DNA of 6,064 bases. Origin: Gammaproteobacteria bacterium UBA3532 (lineage in GTDB: Bacteria; Pseudomonadota; Gammaproteobacteria; Enterobacterales; UBA3532). The position numbers and the translations under genes were made by a program. Below are positions 1 to 6,064 of the stretch, one piece after another (positions within the stretch are counted from its first letter, which is position 1; the number at the start of each line of letters is the position of its first letter). The DNA lies in NCBI GenBank assembly GCA_002376965.1, contig DFOV01000192.1, positions 1 to 6,064 of the forward strand, in the 5' to 3' direction. Under the pieces are notes generated by a model. The model did no database searches, was not told the origin of the DNA, and saw nothing but the letters and a program-made list of their open reading frames with translations.

Positions 1-558
1 TTGGATTTTGATGAGCTGGAACGCATTCTGGCTCAGGATGTGACACTTTCTTATAAATTATTGCGTTATATAAATAGTGCAATGTTCAGTTTGCGCCGTG
101 AAGTGGACTCGATTAAAGACGCAATTATCTTGCTAGGTATAGATAATTTACGTCAATGGATCACTCTCATATCCATGACAAAGGTTGTTGATATTAAGCC
201 GAATGAGTTGATGGTTACGGCTATGATTCGAGGGCGGATGTGTGAACTGGTGGCGGCCAAGCTCTATCCGCATATCCAGCATCAGGTTTTTGTTATGGGG
301 CTCTTTTCGCTTCTTGATGCGCTGATGGACGCGGATATGATTGACTTGCTTGATACTGTGATTCTGAGTACGCCAATTAAAATGGCTTTACTTGATCACT
401 CTGGTGAGCATGGAGAAGTATTAAAGCTTGTTCTGGACTATGAACAAGCTCATTGGGATGTTTTAGCGGCTAACCCCAAAACTGTGCCAGATCTAACCGA
501 ATCCTATGTTCAGGCGGTGGAGTGGGCGGATATGTCTATTCGTTCGCTTATTACTTAG
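1..558 (+). CDS. HDOD-domain signalling protein, C-terminal part (EAL-HDOD / YuxH-like), 5' partial
   Basis: This is the 3' end of a gene that begins left of the window. The frame is open from base 1, and the first codon (TTG) reads as internal sequence, not as a start. The visible 185 residues match the HDOD half of EAL-HDOD proteins. Early on there is LAQDVTLSYKLLRYINSA, followed by a helix ending in AIILLGIDNLRQW, then ELMVTAMIRGRMCELVA, then VMGLFSLLDALMDADMIDLL, and finally a conserved DYE segment. HDOD domains are HD-GYP relatives without the metal-binding residues and act as protein-protein interaction modules, often in c-di-GMP or stress signalling. In the full-length family an EAL domain of about 200 residues precedes this part. 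That is inferred here, because the upstream DNA is not visible. The stop codon TAG at 556-558 lies inside the 3' end of the convergent sensor gene. No terminator hairpin is visible at the junction. The family call is firm; the presence of an EAL half, and whether it is active, cannot be judged. Confidence 0.85.
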   Translation: MDFDELERILAQDVTLSYKLLRYINSAMFSLRREVDSIKDAIILLGIDNLRQWITLISMTKVVDIKPNELMVTAMIRGRMCELVAAKLYPHIQHQVFVMGLFSLLDALMDADMIDLLDTVILSTPIKMALLDHSGEHGEVLKLVLDYEQAHWDVLAANPKTVPDLTESYVQAVEWADMSIRSLIT

Positions 559-3500
559 AGCCTACTGCTTGTTGCCCCCATTGCTCAGAGAAAGCTTTAC
601 GCGGCGATGGCTTTCCTAAAAAGTAACCTTGTCCGTAGGTACATCCTCGCGCCTTGAGAAAATCAAGCTGCTCCTGAGTTTCGATACCTTCAGCGACGAC
701 TTCCAGCTCCAGACGTTGAGCCATCACCAAAATGGTTTCTATCAAGGCGTCACTCGCCTTATCATTATGAATAGACTGGACAAAACTACGGTCGATTTTT
801 AAGCAAGATACAGGGAAACGCATTAGATAGCTGAGGGATGAATATCCGGTTCCGAAATCATCTATCGCAATGTTGATTGCTTGCTCTTTAAGCCCGTTGA
901 GTACGTCTAGTGCGGTAATGCTATCATCGGTTAATAGTCGTTCTGTAATTTCGACACACATTGGCAACTCGTTCCTGAGCTGCTTGATACTTTCTTGCCA
1001 TTGTTCCAGCGCTTTGTCTTTAGTCTGAAAAAGGCGAGGTGAAATATTGACCGTTAATTCAATAGGTTGCCCTTGGCTGGTCATGGAAGCAAGAAACTGC
1101 CCGGCAGTTTGCATCACAAATAGATCGATACGATTAATTAAGCCCGTTTCTTCGGCAATAGGAATAAACTCATCAGGCGGTATAAAGTGATGACTTTCGT
1201 CAAACCAGCGAACAAGGGCTTCTGCCTTAGCGATCCTTCCGCTATTCAGCTCAAAAATGGGCTGAAGAAATACATCAAGTTGGCCCTTGTCTACAGCCGT
1301 AATTAGCGCATTATGCAGCTGATGTCGACGTTCAGATTTTTCCTGCATAGCCTGGGTATAAAATTGCCAACTGTTTCTGCCACTTGATTTTACTTCGTAC
1401 ATGGCCTGGTCAGCTTTACGCAGTAATTCCGGGGCACGTTGGCCATCGTTTGGATAGATCGCAATTCCTATACTGGCACTGCAATGAACAGTAATATCAT
1501 TGAGGTCAAAAGGTTTCTGCATCTCTTCATGGATCTGTTCAGTTGTGCGTAATATGTCGCGAAAGTCATGAATATGGGTAAGAAATACGGCGAATTCATC
1601 GCCACTAAGGCGAGAAACCGTATCGGACTCTCTTACTGCATCAGCGATGCGCTGGGCTGCTAGTTGAAGTAATTTATCCCCTGCTGCATGACCGTGGTTA
1701 TCATTAACTGGTTTGAACTGGTCGAGATCGATAAACAAAATACCAACTAAAGTGCGTGAGCGGCTCGCTTCCGCAATTGCATGAGCAAGGCGGTCATTAA
1801 ATAAGGTGCGGTTGGGTAGATCAGTAAGGGCATCAAAATTCGCTTGGTGCTCAATCAACTGGTGGTTTTTCACTTCATCGGTAATATCTTGTAGCGTACC
1901 GATCATCAAGTGTTTTTCATCGAGCGAATCACCCATATTACCTAAGGCCCGAATCCAACCCTCAGAGTTATCAGGCAAGTTTATGGGTAGTTCGATGTCA
2001 AATGTTTCATGGCGGTCAAAAGTATTTTGCACCTTGTTTTTTAACAGGGAAAAATCCTTGGGGCTAAACAGAAAAGATAAGTCGATCAGATTTTGTGGCA
2101 AAAAGTGTTCAGGTAAATGGAGAGCGGTACAGGCTTGTTTTGACCATTGAGTGATCGAAAGAGAAGAGTCTAGTTTCCAGCCGCCAATCCGACCAAGCTG
2201 ACCGACTTTTTCTAAAAGCCGTTGTTGGCTTTGTATGTTTAGCAAAAGCGCACGCTTTTCTTGCAAATAGCGAAAGCGCAGTTGGGCAGCAATAATAATA
2301 AGTAACGACAAAATCAGGCTGGATATTGTGACAATAAAACGCTGTCTCGCCAGACTTTCATCATAAGCCGGTGATACAGCAGCAAGCTCCCAGGTGTTCA
2401 CGCCAACGTTAATAACAGTTTTAGCCGCATGAGGAGATTCAAAGGTAGCTGCGCTACCTATAAAGGGAGGTGAAGTAGTTGCTGACGAGTCGCTGTTACG
2501 AATAGCAATTTGAATAGCATGCTCTGGAGACAACGATGGATGGTGAAGTAGGGCATTAGCATCGAGGGGCGCCGAGACTATACCCCATAAATACCTATTG
2601 GTATCTGTTCCGGTATAAACTGGAGCGCGCCCAATAAATGCTTGTCCACCCTGAACCAGCTCTACAGGGCCATCAACCACCATTTGACCTGTCTTTATGA
2701 CTTGCTCTACCGATGTCCACTGAACTGGATGTTTGCGGTAGTTTAGTCCCAATGCCTTCTCGTTGCCTTTGTAGGGGTATATATGGCTTATCTTCAAATC
2801 CTTAGCTGCTGCAATGCTAATAAGCATGGAGTCCTTTTTAAAAATTTCAGCGGCATAGCTATCAAAGTCTTCACGGGGTAACTGAGGAATTGCGGATATA
2901 TGGGCGGCTAAACCTGAAATCATAGACAGGTTTTGATTTAACCTGCCCTCAAGTGCGTTGCTTACGTTGTATAGGTGCTCACGCAGCAGTCTTTGGTTAT
3001 CGTTTTTTTCATAGCTTTGGAGCAGATGCCACACCTCGTAGCCTGTTAAAGATATGGTCAGAAACGTCGCTAAAGCGGTGGGTATCAACGATTGATGTCG
3101 CCAGAAAAATATGAGCAGCGCCAATCCAAAGGGTATAACGAAGAGGGGAGCCATAACGTATGTGGGCTGGCTGAACTGATCTTCGAATATAAAGTCGTTG
3201 ACGTTTAAATGGCTTTGAATAATGCCAAGGCGGCGGATGCGATCGTTCATGGCAAACCACTTATTGCGACTGGAGTAACCAATCGGGGTTTGAGGGTACT
3301 CCATCAGTGATTCTGTGATGTTGGCAAATGCAAGATTATAGGCTAATAAATCGTCGTATTTAATTTGGTAGCGAGGTAGTGTTTCTGCGATTTTTTTGGC
3401 GATGGCTTCCTTGTTATTAAGAGCATATAACCAGCCCTTGATGCTGGCTTTAGTAAAGGCTCGCGCCAAAGCCGGTTGGCCTTTTGCTATCTTACTTGAA

Positions 3501-4144
3501 GTGAAAAGCGTGTCGCCATAGAAGTTAAGCCCGTAATCTGCTGGGTGTAGTTTGTTTAGTCTGACTCCTAATTCCTTGGCCTGTCGGCTTGCTGAAATTT
3601 CGTACGTAAAGATGGCATCGACTTCCCCCGATACCAGGCTGGATACGGCGACCGGCGCATCAACGAATTGAAGCTTGTCATAGTTAAACCCTCGGGCACG
3701 GAAAAGCGCTTCTAACTCAATGCGGGCAGCCTGGCTGGTAGCGGCACCGATGCGCAACTTAGCCAGCTGTGAAAGGCTATCAATTGGCGTAGAGTCAAGG
3801 GCGAAAACGGCCACCGGACTTCGTTGAAAAATCGGAGCCAAAACAACCAGCTCATTTCCTCTATCGCGCTCTAACAATATGTCTAAAGAGCCGATCGCAA
3901 AGTCAGCTTTACCTTGGCTAACTTGCTCTGTTGGACTTAGGTAAGTACCGTCTTCTTCGAATGCAGACTTGATCTCTACGTCTATGCCTGCGTCGCTATA
4001 GTAACCTTGCCATTTAGCCGCATAATAGCCTGCGAACTGAAATTCGTGCTCCCATTTCAGTTGCAGGGTGACGCTCTCCATAGCCTGGCAGGCATGGACG
4101 GTAAGAAACAGGAGTAAAAAGCGAATTATCGAGTGAAGCGCCAT
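551..4144 (-). CDS. Membrane c-di-GMP sensor: NMT1/THI5-like binding domain - CHASE - PAS - GGDEF - EAL
   Basis: A complete 1197-residue protein predicted to make and/or degrade c-di-GMP in response to extracytoplasmic signals. Residues 1-21 form a signal peptide with a hydrophobic FLLLFLTV core. Residues 24 to about 315 are an NMT1/THI5 (SsuA-like) substrate-binding domain, with LQLKWEHEFQFAGYYAAK and GKADFAIG typical of the family. Hydrophobic segments at about 330-348 and 354-373 flank a short WRH-containing loop. Residues about 385-595 are a CHASE domain (ISHIYPYKGNEKALGLNYR, GPVELVQGGQ). A third membrane helix lies at about 603-621, then a short helical linker and a PAS domain (about 645-757). 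The GGDEF domain (about 765-925) has signature SGDEF at 847-851 and an inhibitory-site RxxD at 838-841. The EAL domain (about 940-1185) keeps E975-A-L, N1033, E1065/E1068, DDFG from D1095, K1116, E1152 and Q1172. The ATG start is supported by the signal peptide and by an in-frame stop (TAA) five codons upstream; no good Shine-Dalgarno sequence is seen. Ligands are unknown. The binding domain resembles pyrimidine/thiamine-precursor binders only at family level. Domain calls are firm; the balance of cyclase and phosphodiesterase activity is not predictable. Confidence 0.93.
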   Translation of the reverse strand: MALHSIIRFLLLFLTVHACQAMESVTLQLKWEHEFQFAGYYAAKWQGYYSDAGIDVEIKSAFEEDGTYLSPTEQVSQGKADFAIGSLDILLERDRGNELVVLAPIFQRSPVAVFALDSTPIDSLSQLAKLRIGAATSQAARIELEALFRARGFNYDKLQFVDAPVAVSSLVSGEVDAIFTYEISASRQAKELGVRLNKLHPADYGLNFYGDTLFTSSKIAKGQPALARAFTKASIKGWLYALNNKEAIAKKIAETLPRYQIKYDDLLAYNLAFANITESLMEYPQTPIGYSSRNKWFAMNDRIRRLGIIQSHLNVNDFIFEDQFSQPTYVMAPLFVIPFGLALLIFFWRHQSLIPTALATFLTISLTGYEVWHLLQSYEKNDNQRLLREHLYNVSNALEGRLNQNLSMISGLAAHISAIPQLPREDFDSYAAEIFKKDSMLISIAAAKDLKISHIYPYKGNEKALGLNYRKHPVQWTSVEQVIKTGQMVVDGPVELVQGGQAFIGRAPVYTGTDTNRYLWGIVSAPLDANALLHHPSLSPEHAIQIAIRNSDSSATTSPPFIGSAATFESPHAAKTVINVGVNTWELAAVSPAYDESLARQRFIVTISSLILSLLIIIAAQLRFRYLQEKRALLLNIQSQQRLLEKVGQLGRIGGWKLDSSLSITQWSKQACTALHLPEHFLPQNLIDLSFLFSPKDFSLLKNKVQNTFDRHETFDIELPINLPDNSEGWIRALGNMGDSLDEKHLMIGTLQDITDEVKNHQLIEHQANFDALTDLPNRTLFNDRLAHAIAEASRSRTLVGILFIDLDQFKPVNDNHGHAAGDKLLQLAAQRIADAVRESDTVSRLSGDEFAVFLTHIHDFRDILRTTEQIHEEMQKPFDLNDITVHCSASIGIAIYPNDGQRAPELLRKADQAMYEVKSSGRNSWQFYTQAMQEKSERRHQLHNALITAVDKGQLDVFLQPIFELNSGRIAKAEALVRWFDESHHFIPPDEFIPIAEETGLINRIDLFVMQTAGQFLASMTSQGQPIELTVNISPRLFQTKDKALEQWQESIKQLRNELPMCVEITERLLTDDSITALDVLNGLKEQAINIAIDDFGTGYSSLSYLMRFPVSCLKIDRSFVQSIHNDKASDALIETILVMAQRLELEVVAEGIETQEQLDFLKARGCTYGQGYFLGKPSPRKAFSEQWGQQAVGSK

Positions 4145-4203
4145 GTTGTTTAAACATTAGTCTACTCTGAGCTATTTCGCCAATGCGAATATACCCAAGC
4201 ATG

Positions 4204-4234
4204 CTATCCAAGCCGGTAAGTGCGGCTTGGATAG
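4204..4234. repeat. Perfect 12-bp inverted repeat, candidate hairpin between tex and the sensor gene
   Basis: CTATCCAAGCCG (4204-4215) and CGGCTTGGATAG (4223-4234) are exact reverse complements separated by the 7-base loop GTAAGTG. On the minus strand the hairpin starts 33 bases after the tex stop codon, which is a usual place for a terminator. However, the bases that follow on that strand (CATGCTTGGGTATATT) contain no clean T-run, and the plus-strand side has none either. It may be a non-canonical or Rho-assisted 3' end for tex, an RNA-stabilising stem, or a dyad operator for the sensor gene, which starts 60 bases further on. A weak -10-like TATATT (minus strand, bases 4188-4193) lies between the hairpin and the sensor start, but I see no convincing -35 box. 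The inverted repeat itself is certain; its role is open. Confidence 0.8.
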
Positions 4235-4267
4235 TTAGGAAAAATGAAAGACTAAGATGTGACTATA

Positions 4268-6064
4268 TTACTTCTTTTTCAGCGCGGCGGCTAAAGCATC
4301 ACCAAAGGCTGAATTGGCAACAGGAGCCTGCTTGTTTCTTGATTGACGCTGATGGCTGCCACGGCTCTTATTACCGCCAGAAGGTGCCGGTTTCGCTTTA
4401 TTGTTGCTAGTACCAGGCTCAACTGGATCACTCATGCGCATAGTGAGAGCAATACGATTGCGTTGAGTATCAATTTCCAGCACTTTGACTTTAACGATAT
4501 CACCTGCTTTCACCACGTCCATCGGGTCGCTGACAAATTTGTCAGTCATATGTGAAACATGAACCAAGCCGTTGTGGTGTACACCGATGTCGACAAAGGC
4601 ACCAAAATTCGTCACGTTAGATATGACGCCTTCTAACACCATGCCGGGCTTGAGATCTTTGATCGACTCAACCCCTTCTTTAAACTCTGCGGTCTTAAAT
4701 TCGCCACGCGGATCACGTCCGGGCTTTTCCAGCTCTTTAAGAATATCGGTTACCGTTGGGATACCGAATTTTTCATCGGTATAGTTTGCCGCTTGCAGTG
4801 TTTTTAGATAACTCGCATCACCAAGTAACTGCTCGACCGGCTTGCTTGATTGGGCGACGATTTTTTCGACGACAGGATAAGCCTCAGGATGCACTGCCGA
4901 ACGATCCAGCGGGTTTTCTCCTTCAAGAATGCGCAAGAAACCAGCAGCCTGCTCAAAAGCTTTCGGACCTAAGCGTTCAACTTTTTTTAGTTGCTCTCGC
5001 GATGTGAAACGTCCGTTGCTATCGCGATAACTGACGATATTGCGCGCTAGTGTCTGGTTGAGGCCAGATACACGGGCCAGCAGTGGTGCAGAGGCGGTAT
5101 TGAGATCAACACCAACAGTATTTACACAATCTTCTACGACCGCATCAAGGCTTCTGGCCAACTGAACCTGGCTGACATCGTGCTGATATTGGCCAACACC
5201 TATCGCTTTAGGCTCTATTTTAACCAGTTCGGCCAGCGGATCTTGTAAGCGTCGAGCGATAGATACCGCGCCACGCAGTGAGACATCAAGATCAGGGAAC
5301 TCTTTGGCGGCAAATTCAGAGGCAGAATAAATCGAAGCGCCTGCCTCATTGACCATAATTTTCTTCAACTTAAGCTCAGGGTGCTTTTTCATCAATTCGC
5401 CGACTAATTTGTCGGTTTCTCTGGAGCCGGTTCCGTTGCCGATACTGACCAGCTCTGCCTTACATTGAGCCGCGATGGCTGCTAGTGAACGAATCGATTT
5501 GTCCCAGGCATTTTGCGGCGGATGAGGAAATATGGTGCCATGGTGGAGCAGCTTGCCGGTGCCATCAACCACGGTGACTTTCACGCCGGTACGCAGGCCG
5601 GGATCAAGGCCTATGGTTGTTTTGTTGCCAGCCGGAGCTGCCATTAATAAATTTTTTAGGTTTTGGCTGAATACTTCAATTGCCGCGCCTTCTGCTGCTT
5701 CACGAATGCGTGAAAACAGTTCCGTTTCCATATGCGATTGCAGCTTCACGCGCCAGGTCCAGCGGATCACCGTTGTAAACCATTCTGATGCGGCGGTTCC
5801 CGTCATTTGGACGTCGTGAATTTTTGCGATCATACCCTCGCACGGATTAGAGGCTTTTTCGTCCTCAAGCAAGCTGGTATTAGGCACAATAGATAGTTGA
5901 AGAATACCTTCGTTTCTGCCACGGAAAATAGCCAGCGCTCGATGAGAGGGGATAGCTTTTAATGGTTCGTTGAATTCGAAATAGTCTTTATATTTATCGC
6001 CTTCTTTTTCTTTACCAGCGACGACCTGTGATTTTACCAAACCATTTTCCCATAGGTATTCGCG
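4268..6064 (-). CDS. tex: Transcription accessory protein Tex, 5' partial (C-terminal 598 residues)
   Basis: Tex is a conserved cytoplasmic nucleic-acid-binding protein, related to eukaryotic Spt6, that influences transcription; its S1 domain binds nucleic acid. The frame is open to the right edge of the window, where it reads REYLWENG before the TTG at 6038-6040, so that TTG is internal and the true start lies outside. Family members are about 770-790 residues long, so roughly the first 180 are missing. Counting from the TTG codon, residues about 140-240 form the YqgF/RNase H-like fold ([17 protein letters not shown], then [13 protein letters not shown] and [12 protein letters not shown]). 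The very conserved [20 protein letters not shown] and GVGQYQHDV follow. Helix-hairpin-helix DNA-binding repeats lie at about 300-375 ([21 protein letters not shown]). An S1 domain lies at about 466-535 ([32 protein letters not shown]). A basic, Ser/Asn/Gln-rich tail ends in ALKKK. The sensor gene follows on the same strand after 123 bases containing an inverted repeat. The two may be read through partly, but no functional link is evident. The assignment is very secure. Confidence 0.97.
   Translation of the reverse strand, partial: REYLWENGLVKSQVVAGKEKEGDKYKDYFEFNEPLKAIPSHRALAIFRGRNEGILQLSIVPNTSLLEDEKASNPCEGMIAKIHDVQMTGTAASEWFTTVIRWTWRVKLQSHMETELFSRIREAAEGAAIEVFSQNLKNLLMAAPAGNKTTIGLDPGLRTGVKVTVVDGTGKLLHHGTIFPHPPQNAWDKSIRSLAAIAAQCKAELVSIGNGTGSRETDKLVGELMKKHPELKLKKIMVNEAGASIYSASEFAAKEFPDLDVSLRGAVSIARRLQDPLAELVKIEPKAIGVGQYQHDVSQVQLARSLDAVVEDCVNTVGVDLNTASAPLLARVSGLNQTLARNIVSYRDSNGRFTSREQLKKVERLGPKAFEQAAGFLRILEGENPLDRSAVHPEAYPVVEKIVAQSSKPVEQLLGDASYLKTLQAANYTDEKFGIPTVTDILKELEKPGRDPRGEFKTAEFKEGVESIKDLKPGMVLEGVISNVTNFGAFVDIGVHHNGLVHVSHMTDKFVSDPMDVVKAGDIVKVKVLEIDTQRNRIALTMRMSDPVEPGTSNNKAKPAPSGGNKSRGSHQRQSRNKQAPVANSAFGDALAAALKKK

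Noticed and set aside
1..3. TTG at base 1 as the start of the HDOD gene
   Set aside because: The window edge falls inside a conserved HDOD domain; the codon is internal and the gene continues to the left.
1806..2150. A 114-codon plus-strand open frame opposite the sensor gene
   Set aside because: It lies entirely antisense to the PAS/GGDEF coding region, and its Ser/Cys/Lys-rich translation has no family features.
4082..4093. Possible lipoprotein signal (VHAC, cysteine 19) in the sensor's signal peptide
   Set aside because: Histidine at the -2 position is atypical for a lipobox, and an ordinary cleavage after A21 (CQA) or an uncleaved anchor fits equally well. The protein already has three downstream membrane helices.
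4014..4211. A 65-codon minus-strand frame overlapping the start of the sensor gene
   Set aside because: It starts with TTG inside the inverted repeat, overlaps the well-supported signal peptide and binding domain in another frame, and its translation has no recognisable fold. It is a shadow frame.
4183..5819. Several plus-strand open frames of 70-95 codons opposite tex and the gap
   Set aside because: All are antisense to the highly conserved tex reading frame, and none shows protein-like composition or a plausible ribosome binding site.
6038..6040. TTG as the start codon of tex
   Set aside because: The frame stays open to the window edge with a Tex-like REYLWENG upstream, and the N-terminal helical region of the family is missing, so the real start is outside the window.

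Overview
The window looks like chromosomal DNA of a gammaproteobacterium with moderate GC content. The Tex protein and the EAL-HDOD-type protein both read like their gammaproteobacterial relatives. A large, modular cyclic-di-GMP (c-di-GMP) sensor is common in free-living aquatic or marine members of that class. No genus can be fixed from the sequence alone, and there are no rRNA, tRNA, phage, IS or CRISPR signatures.

Layout. (1) Bases 1-558, plus strand: the C-terminal part of an HDOD-domain protein whose 5' end lies outside the window. It resembles the EAL-HDOD (YuxH-like) family. (2) Bases 551-4144, minus strand: a complete 1197-residue membrane sensor. Its order is signal peptide, NMT1/THI5-type substrate-binding domain, two membrane helices, CHASE domain, third membrane helix, PAS, GGDEF, EAL. 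Its stop codon overlaps the end of the HDOD gene tail to tail by 8 bases. (3) Bases 4145-4267: a 123-base gap holding a perfect 12-base inverted repeat with a 7-base loop. (4) Bases 4268-6064, minus strand: the C-terminal three quarters of tex, a nucleic-acid-binding transcription accessory protein, running off the right edge.

How the genes relate. The HDOD protein and the large sensor both belong to c-di-GMP signalling families, so the left two thirds of the window is a small second-messenger locus. The sensor should read a periplasmic small molecule through its binding-protein-like domain, a second periplasmic cue through CHASE and possibly a cytoplasmic cue through PAS, and then set c-di-GMP level with its cyclase and phosphodiesterase modules. 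tex is a conserved housekeeping gene upstream on the same strand and probably has no functional link to the sensor. The most unusual item is the sensor's stacking of two different periplasmic input domains in one polypeptide. This is a rare arrangement of known parts rather than a clearly new system.
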